Origin: Fluviicola sp.
Lineage (GTDB): Bacteria; Bacteroidota; Bacteroidia; Flavobacteriales_D; Crocinitomicaceae
Reading direction: 5' to 3'
NCBI RefSeq assembly: GCF_029266855.1
Contig: NZ_JAQSWB010000001.1
Coordinates: 496,001-560,000 of the forward strand
Length of the DNA: 64,000 nucleotides
The translations under genes were made by a program, and so were the position numbers. Below, in pieces: positions 44,042-52,052 of the stretch (position 1 is the first letter of the stretch; the number at the start of each line of letters is the position of its first letter). The notes beneath the pieces are model-generated. The model saw only the letters and a program-made list of their open reading frames with translations, had not been told where the DNA came from and ran no database searches.

Positions 44042-44938
44042 TTATTCGATTACTTTTCCTCGAATTGATTCGATTTTCTGATTAATAAAATTCAGGGTGC
44101 TGGAGTCAACTGTTACCACGGTTTTATGTCTTAAAGTTGTTGTTTTCTTTTTGGCATTTGTAACCGGAGCCATGTATTCATATTTGATCGTGATCTGATC
44201 GAAATAGAATTTCAAATCTTTCATGTCATTGATCAACTCATCCCATTCACCTTTTTTATTGTAGTCTGAAAGGAGTTCGATAATGGTTTTTAAAGTTTCT
44301 GTTTGCTCAGCAATACGATCCAAGATCTTTTGATTTTCGTTTTCTTTATTGATGTTGCAAGCCAAATACATGGATTCGATCCAACCACCGACAAGAATAA
44401 GTGCAGAAACACTTTTACGGTTATTTGATTTCAGGAAATTGTCAGATTTTTTGAAGGCATCGGAAACAATCACCATCATAGAATCCTTATTCGTGGAATT
44501 CTTTTCAAAGCGAGACATGAAATCTTTGTCGAAAGCACCTTCCAATCCAAGTTTACTGGTTAATTTTTCGATAGTAGAAAGATACTTTAAAGCGATGCTG
44601 TTTTGTTTGTAGATCGAAACGTAACCAAGATCCGTACCGTAGATTCCCAGGTTCAGGGCTTTCTTATACTCGGAAGTATAATCGCCCACCTTATCCAGGT
44701 CATTTAATAAGAATTCGTTATAAGGCGATTTGGATTCTTCCAGGAGCACTGCCATTTGCATAGGAGAGGGAATACTGAAGATCTTATCATCAAACTTCGC
44801 ATTCAAAGAGCTATTGGGGTCAATAACTTCTTTACTTATTTCAGGCTTTTTTTCCTCTTCTGAACCACAAGAGCTAATCATAAGTACAATCCCGGTACTT
44901 ATTGTGAAAGTAGTTAATAGCTTATTCATAAGTCGCAT
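44042..44938 (-). CDS. Lipoprotein, hypothetical (298 aa)
   Basis: Lipoprotein signal with lipobox ISSC (Cys ~24); ATG at 44938 or the next at 44929 could start it. The mature part is nearly all helical (SEYKKALNLGIYGTDLGYVSIYKQ, KYLSTIEKLTSKLGLEGAFDKDFMSRFEKN, SALILVGGWIESMYLACNI). Probably periplasmic or outer-membrane anchored. First gene of the operon with the 140-aa exported protein and the TerB/ABCG fusion, so it may be an accessory to that transporter (inference). Confidence 0.78.
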   Translation of the reverse strand: MRLMNKLLTTFTISTGIVLMISSCGSEEEKKPEISKEVIDPNSSLNAKFDDKIFSIPSPMQMAVLLEESKSPYNEFLLNDLDKVGDYTSEYKKALNLGIYGTDLGYVSIYKQNSIALKYLSTIEKLTSKLGLEGAFDKDFMSRFEKNSTNKDSMMVIVSDAFKKSDNFLKSNNRKSVSALILVGGWIESMYLACNINKENENQKILDRIAEQTETLKTIIELLSDYNKKGEWDELINDMKDLKFYFDQITIKYEYMAPVTNAKKKTTTLRHKTVVTVDSSTLNFINQKIESIRGKVIE

Positions 44939-45002
44939 TGTTTCTTCGTTAACGTACTGACGAAAATATACAAAAAAATGTTAACAGAACTTCCTTGTTG
45001 AT

Positions 45003-45019
45003 AATTCTGAATCAGAATT
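45003..45019. promoter_or_regulatory. Perfect 17-bp palindrome (candidate operator)
   Basis: AATTCTGA-A-TCAGAATT: perfect 8-bp arms around one base, 42 bases upstream of the hemB -7 box and 65 bases upstream of the divergent lipoprotein start. Fits a dimeric regulator site; regulator unknown. Confidence 0.4.
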
Positions 45020-45060
45020 GTTTAAAACGATGATTTGAACGAATAGTTCCGGATTCTAAT

Positions 45061-45068
45061 TAAATTTG
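45061..45068 (+). promoter_or_regulatory. Candidate -7 box for hemB
   Basis: TAAATTTG, exact TAnnTTTG. It is about 170 bases before the hemB ATG, so the mRNA would carry a long leader containing the inverted repeat at 45128-45203. Confidence 0.4.
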
Positions 45069-45127
45069 TATCACTGTTATAAGAGTGCAGTGATCATCAG
45101 AAATTAAGACTATTGTTTTGATTCGGG

Positions 45128-45203
45128 TCTTCTGCGTTCTTCGTGCCTCTGCGGTAAAAATTTAAATCCAAATTTAACCGCAAAGAGTGAAAGAGCGCAA
45201 AGT
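45128..45203. repeat. Imperfect inverted repeat, CCGCAAAGA family
   Basis: Left arm CTTCTGCGTTCTTCGTGCCT continues into CTGCGGTAAAAATTTAAA; the right arm AAATTTAACCGCAAAGAG continues to GCGCAAAG and is its imperfect reverse complement. The words CTGCGG, AACCGCAAAGA and TTCTTCGTG also build the large array at 51112-51760, so both belong to one dispersed repeat family. Confidence 0.65.
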
Positions 45204-45239
45204 TTTGATTACTTGGAATCTCATCGTAAAATTTAAATT

Positions 45240-46214
45240 ATGAATATCCGTCCACGAAGAAACCGCAAAAGTGCAGCTATCCGCGCAATGGTAGAAGAAA
45301 CACAGTTGGGATCCCAGCACCTGATCTATCCTTTGTTTTTAAAGGATGGGAAAAATATCCGCGAAGAAGTTTCTTCCTTACCGGGGAATTATCGCTGGAG
45401 TATCGATCAGTTGCTTCCGGAGTTTGAAAAGTGGATGAACCTGGGTATTAAAACCTTTGACTTATTTCCTGCAGTAGACGAACATTTGAAAGATCAGATC
45501 GGGAGTTATAGTTATGCAGACGAGAATTTCTACCTACACATTATCCGAACTCTGAAAGAAAAGTTCCCGGAAGCAGTTTTAATGTCGGATGTGGCATTGG
45601 ATCCGTATTCTTCCGACGGACATGACGGATTGGTAATTGACGGAAAGATCGTAAACGACCCGACGCTGGATATCCTTGGTAGAATGTCGGTAGCGCAGGC
45701 GCAGGCAGGAATTGATATTATCGGTCCTTCCGACATGATGGACGGGCGGGTAGGTTTTATCCGCGATGAGCTGGATAATGCAGGTTTCCAGGATGTTTCA
45801 ATCATGTCATACACCGCAAAATATGCCAGTGCTTTCTACGGACCATTTCGCGACGCGTTAAATTCAGCACCCAAAAGCGGAGACAAGAAAACCTATCAAA
45901 TGAATCCGGCTAATAAGCGCGAAGCACTGATCGAAGCGGAATTGGACATTGCGGAAGGTGCAGATTTCATCATGGTGAAACCGGCTTTGTGTTATTTGGA
46001 TATCATTCATTTGTTGAAAGAGAATTTTGCCACACCGATCACAGCATACAATGTAAGCGGAGAGTGTGCCATGGTTTATGCGGCAGCTAAAAACGGCTGG
46101 CTGGATTATGATCGTGCAGTTATGGAGATGTTGTTGAGTATTCGCAGAGCAGGAGCAGATGGAATCCTAACTTATTTTGCTCCGGATGCGGCGAGATTAA
46201 TTCATGACTCATAA
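45240..46214 (+). CDS. hemB: Porphobilinogen synthase (delta-aminolevulinate dehydratase)
   Basis: 324 aa; joins two 5-aminolevulinate molecules in haem synthesis. Schiff-base Lys in FIMVKPALCYLDI (~residue 245) and the second Lys in the AKYASAFYGPFRDA region (~195). The metal segment reads SDVALDPYSSDGHDG, with Ala/Asp/Asp in place of the three zinc-binding cysteines, so a Mg-dependent type is expected. Followed by the 26-bp hairpin element at 46234-46259. Confidence 0.96.
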   Translation: MNIRPRRNRKSAAIRAMVEETQLGSQHLIYPLFLKDGKNIREEVSSLPGNYRWSIDQLLPEFEKWMNLGIKTFDLFPAVDEHLKDQIGSYSYADENFYLHIIRTLKEKFPEAVLMSDVALDPYSSDGHDGLVIDGKIVNDPTLDILGRMSVAQAQAGIDIIGPSDMMDGRVGFIRDELDNAGFQDVSIMSYTAKYASAFYGPFRDALNSAPKSGDKKTYQMNPANKREALIEAELDIAEGADFIMVKPALCYLDIIHLLKENFATPITAYNVSGECAMVYAAAKNGWLDYDRAVMEMLLSIRRAGADGILTYFAPDAARLIHDS

Positions 46215-46233
46215 TTCATTTCGTCAGCTTGAT

Positions 46234-46259
46234 GGACGTAATTCCGCAATATTACGTCA
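46234..46259 (+). repeat. 26-bp hairpin element, copy 2
   Basis: GACGTAAT / ATTACGTC stem with loop TCCGCAAT, 20 bases after the hemB stop. Matches 16453-16478 (reverse strand) at 25 of 26 bases and has the same orientation relative to the gene it follows. Confidence 0.75.
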
Positions 46260-46371
46260 CGAGCTTTAGATAACAACTTATAAGACTTTGAAATATAGAG
46301 GGTTAATGCGAGCATATTAATTCGTGTCCCAACACTTCAACCTCATGACGTAATTCGTAAACAATTGAAAG

Positions 46372-46500
46372 ATGATCTATTTTATTTGGGTTATTATACT
46401 TTTTTTCAACCTTCTTTGGATAATCCGAAAGAAACCTTATCAGCGCTATAAAATTGTGAAATTAAGGAAGCTGAAACGGGAGATTAAAGTTAGACGATAG
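46372..46500 (+). CDS. Possible 42-aa single-pass membrane protein
   Basis: Short frame: ATG 46372 to TAG 46500. Translation starts MIYFIWVIILFFNLLWII (one transmembrane helix) and continues with a strongly basic tail (RKKPYQRYKIVKLRKLKREI..). The Nout/Cin topology follows the positive-inside rule. A weak purine stretch (TTGAAAG) lies directly before the ATG; no -7 box is obvious. Located alone between hemB and a convergent membrane protein gene. Could be a real small protein or chance; the clean split into hydrophobic and basic halves favours real. Confidence 0.45.
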   Translation: MIYFIWVIILFFNLLWIIRKKPYQRYKIVKLRKLKREIKVRR

Positions 46501-46583
46501 CTTTCCCGGATAATTCCAGAGAATTGAATTAATCATTAACACAATGATAATTATTCAAATAATAAGAATACAGTTAGTTATTT

Positions 46584-47231
46584 TTAATTTATAATCCGAA
46601 AAGCGATTGCAAGGATGATTGCCGTAATTGCAATTAATAAAATCCTGCTACCATGTTTTCTATCCGCTTCCGTATAAGTAAACACACGTTCTCCATTTGG
46701 AAGTGTTTTCTTGCTGGAAATAATGTAGTATCCGATAATAATGCCGATTAAACCTCCCAGGAAAGCGAAAACATATCCCAGACCAATCCAGAATGTATCG
46801 TGCTTTTCCGGTTCAGAAAGTTCTTCCAAGCGTTGTTCTTTCAATTGGTTTATTTTCTGAGGGGTCACTTCGTTTCCGCGATCTTTCAAAATCTTTTGAG
46901 CCAATTGGAAATCAAAAGGGCTCCATTCATCCTGTTTCGAGATCAGGTCTATTAATTCTTCATCCGTAAAGTCAAACAGGTAATAACCCGGATCTACCTG
47001 ATCCAGTTCAGAACCTGCGATCGCATTTCGAAGTTCGTTGACTCTATCAAAATCTTCCGGGTATAATTTGATCCGGTAATCCCGGTGATGATTATTATTT
47101 GCAAAACTCACATCGAATATTTCAACATCATCTTCCAATTCGTAAGGAATGTTATTGGATTTCAAAAGTTCAACAAACTCTTTCAATTCAGGGATCGTTG
47201 CAAACTTCTCATAGGCGATGAATTCTGACAT
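46584..47231 (-). CDS. Hypothetical protein with DUF2007-like N-terminus and two membrane segments
   Basis: 215 aa. Residues ~1-75 resemble the small alpha/beta DUF2007 'signal-transducing' fold (IAYEKFATIPELKEFVELLKSNNIPYELED..YRIKLYPEDFDRVNELR). A helical middle follows (EELIDLISKQDEWSPFDFQLAQKIL). The C-terminus has two membrane helices (FWIGLGYVFAFLGGLIGIIIGYYII; ILLIAITAIILAIAFRII). Function unknown. Divergent from nnrDE. Confidence 0.75.
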   Translation of the reverse strand: MSEFIAYEKFATIPELKEFVELLKSNNIPYELEDDVEIFDVSFANNNHHRDYRIKLYPEDFDRVNELRNAIAGSELDQVDPGYYLFDFTDEELIDLISKQDEWSPFDFQLAQKILKDRGNEVTPQKINQLKEQRLEELSEPEKHDTFWIGLGYVFAFLGGLIGIIIGYYIISSKKTLPNGERVFTYTEADRKHGSRILLIAITAIILAIAFRIIN

Positions 47232-47336
47232 ATTCCGGTTTTAGATGGCTAAAGTTACTTTATTTCGTTTAAAAATGAAGCACATGATTTTTCGTGCGAA
47301 GTAGAGCATGGCCGGAGATTTTTTGTATTTTGTAGT

Positions 47337-48815
47337 ATGATGCAGATTTTATCAGGCAAGCAACAAAAGTATCTTGATCAGTATACGATAGAGCACGAAC
47401 CGATTTCATCAACAGATCTGATGAACAGGGCTTCCCAGGTTTTTACAGATGAAATCCTGCAGGATATTTCAGCGGATAATTCCCTTATTGTTCTATGCGG
47501 GACGGGGAATAACGGGGGAGACGGTTTTGTCATATTCCGTTATCTCAGACTGGTTGGAATAAACGCCCGCTGCTACCTGGTTCCTTTCGGATCAATGAGT
47601 CCCGACTGCCAGGTTCAGTTTGACCTGGTTAAAACCAATGTGCTGATCTGGAATAATGAAAACCAGGAGCCAGATTGGAATGAAAAAACCATCGTCATTG
47701 ATGCTTTACTGGGAATCGGTTCGAACCGGGAACCGGAAAATGAATTAAAGCGCGCCATTGAATGGATAAATTCCGTTTCCTGTGGAGTTTATTCCGTAGA
47801 TATGCCTTCGGGTTTGCCAGCTGATGAACTTCCAACCCATAATTGCATTGTCAGGGCCACAAAAACATTCACCTTCCATGCTCCGAAACTCACATTCCTC
47901 TTACCGGAAACTGCTGAATTTGCAGGTGATTGGAAAGTGCTGGATATTGGATTGGACCAATCGGAAAGTAAGAAACAATATACACCCTACGAATTGATTA
48001 GGGAAGACGCTGTCAAAGCTCTTATTCCAGGAAGAAAGCGATTTTCACATAAAGGAACTTACGGTCATGCCTTATTGATTGCCGGAAGTGATGGTAAAAT
48101 GGGGGCGTGCCTGCTCAGTTCAGAAGCCTGTTTGCGGTCGGGAATCGGTTTATTGACCGTTCACACAGTTTCCCAGGGAAAATACAGTTTGCATCAGCGG
48201 ATTCCCGAAGCGATGGTTCAATGGGATTCAGCTGAAAACAAACTCAGCGGCGAATGTTTACCAAAACTTACCGGCTTTTCGGCCATTGGAATCGGGCCGG
48301 GACTGGGAACCGCAAAAGGAACACGCCTGGCTTTGGAAAAGGTACTAGAGTCCAAATTGCCCTGTGTAATAGATGCTGATGCGTTGAATGTGCTTGCACA
48401 ACATCCTGAATTATTGGAGAAGCTACATGAAAACTGTATTTTGACACCACATCCGAAGGAGTTTGAGCGCCTGGCAGGTTCGTTTGAGGACAGTTTGGAG
48501 CGTTTGGAACGAGCCGTTCATTTTGCCGGAACGAATAACTGCATATTGGTTTTAAAAGATGCCATAACAGCGGTTATTAATCCGAGGGGAGCAGTGAGTT
48601 TTAATTCCACCGGGAATCCGGGAATGGCAAAAGGCGGTTCGGGTGATGTATTGACAGGAATCATTCTGGGATGTTTAGCACAGGGAATCAAGTCGTTTGA
48701 TGCTGCCAGAACAGCTGTTTTCCACCATGGTTTAGCCGGCGACAAAGCAAAAGAAGCGAAAGGAGAGCGGGCGATGCTGGCAAGCGATCTGATTGCCAGT
48801 CTGAGAATAGAATAA
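47337..48815 (+). CDS. nnr: Bifunctional NAD(P)H-hydrate epimerase / ADP-dependent dehydratase
   Basis: 492 aa. N-terminal YjeF_N epimerase domain (~1-205: GTGNNGGDGFVIFRYL, DALLGIGSNREP, SVDMPSGLPAD) and C-terminal YjeF_C/ribokinase-like dehydratase (~220-490: HKGTYGHALLIAGSDGKMGA, IGPGLG, NSTGNPGMAKGGSGDVLTGI). It repairs hydrated NAD(P)H. Fusion order is the usual bacterial one. Single gene; ends four bases from the converging lipoprotein gene. Confidence 0.94.
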   Translation: MMQILSGKQQKYLDQYTIEHEPISSTDLMNRASQVFTDEILQDISADNSLIVLCGTGNNGGDGFVIFRYLRLVGINARCYLVPFGSMSPDCQVQFDLVKTNVLIWNNENQEPDWNEKTIVIDALLGIGSNREPENELKRAIEWINSVSCGVYSVDMPSGLPADELPTHNCIVRATKTFTFHAPKLTFLLPETAEFAGDWKVLDIGLDQSESKKQYTPYELIREDAVKALIPGRKRFSHKGTYGHALLIAGSDGKMGACLLSSEACLRSGIGLLTVHTVSQGKYSLHQRIPEAMVQWDSAENKLSGECLPKLTGFSAIGIGPGLGTAKGTRLALEKVLESKLPCVIDADALNVLAQHPELLEKLHENCILTPHPKEFERLAGSFEDSLERLERAVHFAGTNNCILVLKDAITAVINPRGAVSFNSTGNPGMAKGGSGDVLTGIILGCLAQGIKSFDAARTAVFHHGLAGDKAKEAKGERAMLASDLIASLRIE

Positions 48816-48818
48816 GAA

Positions 48819-49385
48819 TCAATCACTAAGGAATTCTCTTAAGACTTTCTCTTTTCGAAACTCTTCCAGGAAACTGCTTATGGAAATTTGAGTGGGCATT
48901 CCATATTCAGCGAAATCGTCTTTGGTAAAAGAAATCACTTCTTTCCCTTTCAGGTTTGAAATCAGGTAAGCGTGATAAGTTCCTTTTTGCTGAATAACTT
49001 CATATTTTGGTGTAAGGTCAGTATCGGGTGAGATTTCGTATTCAGAAGAAACAATTTTGTTGTCCGTATGCAAGAACAGCACATTTCCGAAAATCAGGTA
49101 ATTCCCTTTCACATAAACATCACCACCCATACAGCGTTCCACATAAAGAAAGGATGAATCATTCGGAAAGGCCAGGTCACTTGCGCAACAATCGCAAGCT
49201 GCAATGATTTCCATATTCACAGAATCTAATTCAGGACCGATAAAAAAGACTGATCCGCTTAAATTTGTGTCAGAGTTCTTGACAAAAGAAGTTGTCATTT
49301 CCGGAACCGGTAATGGCTTTCCTTTATTACAGGAAACAAGAGAGATCCCACAAATAAAAACACAAATAAATTTCTGAATGCACAT
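48819..49385 (-). CDS. Hypothetical lipoprotein (188 aa)
   Basis: Signal with lipobox LVSC (Cys 19). The mature part has a Cys-rich patch CDCCASD and CMGG around residues 64-91 and beta-rich segments (VYVKGNYLIFGNVLFLH, KEVISFTKDDFAEYG). No family recognised. A metal or redox role for the CDCC motif is a guess. Ends four bases from nnr, tail to tail. Confidence 0.7.
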   Translation of the reverse strand: MCIQKFICVFICGISLVSCNKGKPLPVPEMTTSFVKNSDTNLSGSVFFIGPELDSVNMEIIAACDCCASDLAFPNDSSFLYVERCMGGDVYVKGNYLIFGNVLFLHTDNKIVSSEYEISPDTDLTPKYEVIQQKGTYHAYLISNLKGKEVISFTKDDFAEYGMPTQISISSFLEEFRKEKVLREFLSD

Positions 49386-49608
49386 ATTCTAAAGGTAGCT
49401 ATAATTTCCACGAAATCCTTAGGATCAGTATGAGTTTATTAAAGCATCCGGATCTATTAAATAAACACAGATTTTGAATTAAAAAAGAATCACCTTAGGG
49501 TACGGATATAAGTTCAAAGCGGGCGAATATCAATTTAACATCTCAGAAATGGTGTAAATTTTCAGTAATAAGTATATTCACTGCTATAATAACTTAAATA
49601 TCCAGCTT

Positions 49609-49890
49609 ATGAAATTAAAAATGGCCTTTTTATCTGCAGCATTTTTGCTTTTAGCGAACGTTGCGAGTGCATTCACAATCCGTTATTACAACAAGGATTC
49701 CGAAAAGTACACCATGGAAGTAAGATCGAACGGATCTACTCAAAAGATTGAATTCAGCAGTTCTACAACAAGTTCGGCGTCAGTTCAAACAAGTGCTTCA
49801 GAAGTAGAGATCAAAACCGAATGCGGTTGGGTGAAAGTGAAAGACGGAGCTAAGATTTCTATTAAAAATGGTTGCATTACGATCGAGTAA
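49609..49890 (+). CDS. Small exported protein (93 aa)
   Basis: Signal peptide (MKLKMAFLSAAFLLLANVASA), then a ~70-residue beta-rich mature part with Ser/Thr-rich middle (SSSTTSSASVQTSASE) and two Cys near the end (CGWVKVKDGAKISIKNGC), probably one disulphide. Resembles the small single-domain exported proteins seen in Flavobacteriales; function unknown. Own terminator follows. Confidence 0.72.
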   Translation: MKLKMAFLSAAFLLLANVASAFTIRYYNKDSEKYTMEVRSNGSTQKIEFSSSTTSSASVQTSASEVEIKTECGWVKVKDGAKISIKNGCITIE

Positions 49891-49911
49891 ATCTAACATA
49901 ACAGAATGAGG

Positions 49912-49946
49912 ATCCTGGTTTATTTCGATAGGCCGGGATTTTTTTG
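49912..49946 (+). terminator. Terminator of the 93-aa exported protein gene
   Basis: ATCCTGG / CCGGGAT seven-pair stem (one T-G pair) with a 14-base loop, then seven T. Confidence 0.75.
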
Positions 49947-50049
49947 GACATTAAGATGTTAGGACATCAGGATTTTAAGACTTGAGGCCAGTGACTCCGA
50001 AGTATTGTTAGGTTCGGAAAGAATTCACATTTTGAGAAGCTGATGGGTA

Positions 50050-51024
50050 TTAGTCTTCAGTGTTTTCAAGGGAAATGATCACATTTCCGGTTTTCTCTCC
50101 TGTCATTACATATTCATATGCCTTTGAGATTTCATCCAGGGAATATTCGCGATCGATCACAGGCTTAAATTGCTCCTTTTCCAAAAGGTTCTTAATGTAG
50201 GGGAGTGTTTTTTGAACACTGAACGGAATAGGGAAGATGACCTTCTTTTTATCCCCGAGGGAAGGGAACAAGGCTAAAAAGGGATTTTGAGCATAAGGGC
50301 CCAATTCCGAAGAAATATAGATTCCTCCATTCTTTAATAAGGATTTGCATTTTCCGAAGGTGCTTTTTCCAACAGCATCAAATATCAAATCATATTTTTC
50401 AGTGTCCTTAGTGAAATCATCTTTGGTAAAATCAATGACTTTATCGGCTCCTAGTGATTGAATCAAGGGGATGTTCTTTGTGTTACAGGTAGCAGTTATC
50501 CGAACATCAAACTGCTTCGCAAACTGCAATGATGCGGACCCAATTGCTCCTGTTGCACCATGAATCAGAATGCTTTGACCTGGTTTTATTTTCGCTCTTT
50601 GTATAAAAGAATAGGCATAATGAGCACCCTCCAAACTCGCTGCGGCCTGTTTAAAATCAGACTTTTCAGGCATTATTAATAAATTCCCTTTTGGAACGAT
50701 CTTCACATATTCTGCCTGTGATTCCAAACCCAGATCCGTAAATCCAAACACCCGGTCATTTAGGTTGAAATCCTGAATATTCTTTCCTGTTTCCACAACT
50801 ATTCCGGCAAAATCAGTTCCCAGGGTTATTTTCCGCGGATTAAACAAACCAAGAACCAGGCGCATAATAAAGGGTTTAGCAGTAAGATTAGCACAATCTG
50901 TCCGGTTAACTGTGGTAGCCATTACTTTTATGAGTACTTCATTGTCATTTGGAACCGGTCTCTCAATTTCTTCAATTTGAATATTTTGCGGTGAACCATA
51001 GGATCTTCTTATTGCAGCTTTCAT
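50050..51024 (-). CDS. MDR-family NAD(P)-dependent oxidoreductase (quinone-reductase-like)
   Basis: 324 aa. GroES-like N-terminal domain (VLIKVMATTVNRTDCANL; LGTDFAGIVVETGK; DRVFGFTD) and Rossmann domain with HGATGAIGSASLQFAKQF (nucleotide motif, ~155-172). The structural and catalytic zinc cysteines of alcohol dehydrogenases are absent, as in zeta-crystallin-like quinone or enoyl reductases. Substrate unknown. Single gene. Its upstream side is the repeat array. Confidence 0.88.
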   Translation of the reverse strand: MKAAIRRSYGSPQNIQIEEIERPVPNDNEVLIKVMATTVNRTDCANLTAKPFIMRLVLGLFNPRKITLGTDFAGIVVETGKNIQDFNLNDRVFGFTDLGLESQAEYVKIVPKGNLLIMPEKSDFKQAAASLEGAHYAYSFIQRAKIKPGQSILIHGATGAIGSASLQFAKQFDVRITATCNTKNIPLIQSLGADKVIDFTKDDFTKDTEKYDLIFDAVGKSTFGKCKSLLKNGGIYISSELGPYAQNPFLALFPSLGDKKKVIFPIPFSVQKTLPYIKNLLEKEQFKPVIDREYSLDEISKAYEYVMTGEKTGNVIISLENTED

Positions 51025-51850
51025 TTCTTAATACTAGTATAATCGGTTTTTTTGTTTCCGCGGATTTTTCACTGCAAGGTACATGAAGATTTTTTAACTG
51101 CCAATTACTGCCTTTATGACTTTGATGCTCATCGATTTTTTTATCTCCCGCAGATCTCGCAGATTTTTAACCACAAAGAACACGAAGGTTTTATACATGT
51201 GGTAATGGTGACTTTATGACTTTGATGCTCATCGATTTTTTATCTCCCGCAGATCTCGCAGATCCCGCAGATTTTTTAACCACAAAGAACACGAAGGTTT
51301 TATACATCTGGTAATAGGTGTCGTTATGACTTTGACACTCATCAACTTTTTTATTTCCCGCAGATGACGCAGAAGGCGCAGATTCAAGGGGTATTATAAG
51401 GATCGTTATTAATCTATGGTTTGTTTGTGTTTAGCTGAGAAATGTGATGAGTTTGGATATTATTTCCCGCGGATATCGCAGAAGGTGCAGATTTTTAACC
51501 ACAAAGAACACGAGGCACACGAAGGTTTTATACATGTGGTAATTGGTGTCTTAATGACTTTAGATACTCATCGACTTTTTATCTCCCGCAGATGACGCAG
51601 AAGGCGCAGATTCAAGGGGTATTATAAGTATCGTTATTAATCTATGGTTTGTTTGTGTTTAGCTGAGAAATGTGATGAGTTTGGATATTATCTCCCGCGG
51701 ATATCGCAGAAGGCGCAGATTTTTAACCACAAAGAACACGAAGAACACAAAGGTTTTTCTTTGCAATAAATTTAACTCATTTCGCTGTTGATTGTATGGT
51801 TTTTTCAAAAGAATGGGGTAGTACTGTCCAATGTATTTTCAATCAATTTC
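51025..51850. other. Gene-free region dominated by a tandem repeat array
   Basis: 826 bases without a gene on either strand. Residues 51112-51760 are the array described separately; the rest is A/T-rich spacer leading to the his promoter. No open frame with coding character. Confidence 0.7.
51112..51760. repeat. Tandem array of CGCAGAT / CCACAAAGAACACG units
   Basis: Unit starts at 51112, 51212, 51322 and 51550 (start motif like CTTTATGACTTTGATGCTC), so spacings of 100, 110 and 228 bases. Each unit contains TCTCCCGCAGAT plus CGCAGA steps; most also carry TTTTTAACCACAAAGAACACGA. The 10-bp excess of unit 2 is one extra CGCAGATCC step. Units 3 and 4 share a ~115-base insert (TTCAAGGGGTATTATAAG ... 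GTGATGAGTTTGGATATTAT), giving a near-identical 228-bp duplication. Short words recur upstream of hemB (45128-45203). Confidence 0.85.
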
Positions 51851-51880
51851 TTGCATCCTTTCAAATCTTGTCTATATTTG
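51851..51880 (+). promoter_or_regulatory. his operon promoter
   Basis: TTG (51851-51853), exactly 19 bases, TATATTTG (51873-51880). The ATG of the leader peptide follows four bases later, so transcription is expected to begin at or next to that ATG. Confidence 0.85.
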
Positions 51881-51884
51881 CCTC

Positions 51885-51935
51885 ATGAAAATGACAACAT
51901 TCTTACATCAACATCATCATGGTTTGCTCAGCTAA
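51885..51935 (+). CDS. hisL: his leader peptide (16 aa)
   Basis: MKMTTFLHQHHHGLLS: four His codons in a span of five (51906-51920), then stop. It is the sensing peptide of a ribosome-mediated attenuator: when charged tRNA-His is scarce the ribosome stalls on the His codons. The first ATG is essentially at the mRNA start (leaderless); the second in-frame ATG at 51891 could also be used. Confidence 0.9.
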   Translation: MKMTTFLHQHHHGLLS

Positions 51936-52001
51936 GCGCTTTGGTGAGATGATTGTATCTATATAACTCTTTAACCCGCTTGGCTTTCAAGCGGGTTTTT
52001 T
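51931..52001 (+). promoter_or_regulatory. his attenuator: antiterminator and terminator
   Basis: Terminator: AACCCGCTT (51973-51981), loop GGCTTTC, AAGCGGGTT (51989-51997), then T run. Antiterminator: GCTAAGCG (51931-51938) pairs with CGCTTGGC (51977-51984, one T-G pair), which takes up the left arm of the terminator. GCTAAGCG overlaps the leader stop codon, so a ribosome that reaches the stop hides it and lets the terminator form; a ribosome stalled at the His codons leaves it free and transcription reads on into hisG. Confidence 0.85.
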
Positions 52002-52052
52002 GTTGTCTTTTTATTCCAACACTCTTTTGAAAGTCAGGCTTTAATTTAAAAC

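Larger units (their letters stand above)
44939..45239. other. Divergent intergenic region with palindrome, -7 box and repeat
   Basis: 301 bases between the lipoprotein and hemB. Holds a 17-bp palindrome (45003-45019), an exact -7 box TAAATTTG (45061-45068) oriented to hemB, and an imperfect inverted repeat of the CCGCAAAGA family (45128-45203). No gene seen. Confidence 0.6.

Noticed and set aside
51112-51760. Possible CRISPR array
   Set aside because: Units are 100-228 bases and vary inside; there is no constant ~30-base repeat with unique ~30-base spacers and no cas gene in the window.
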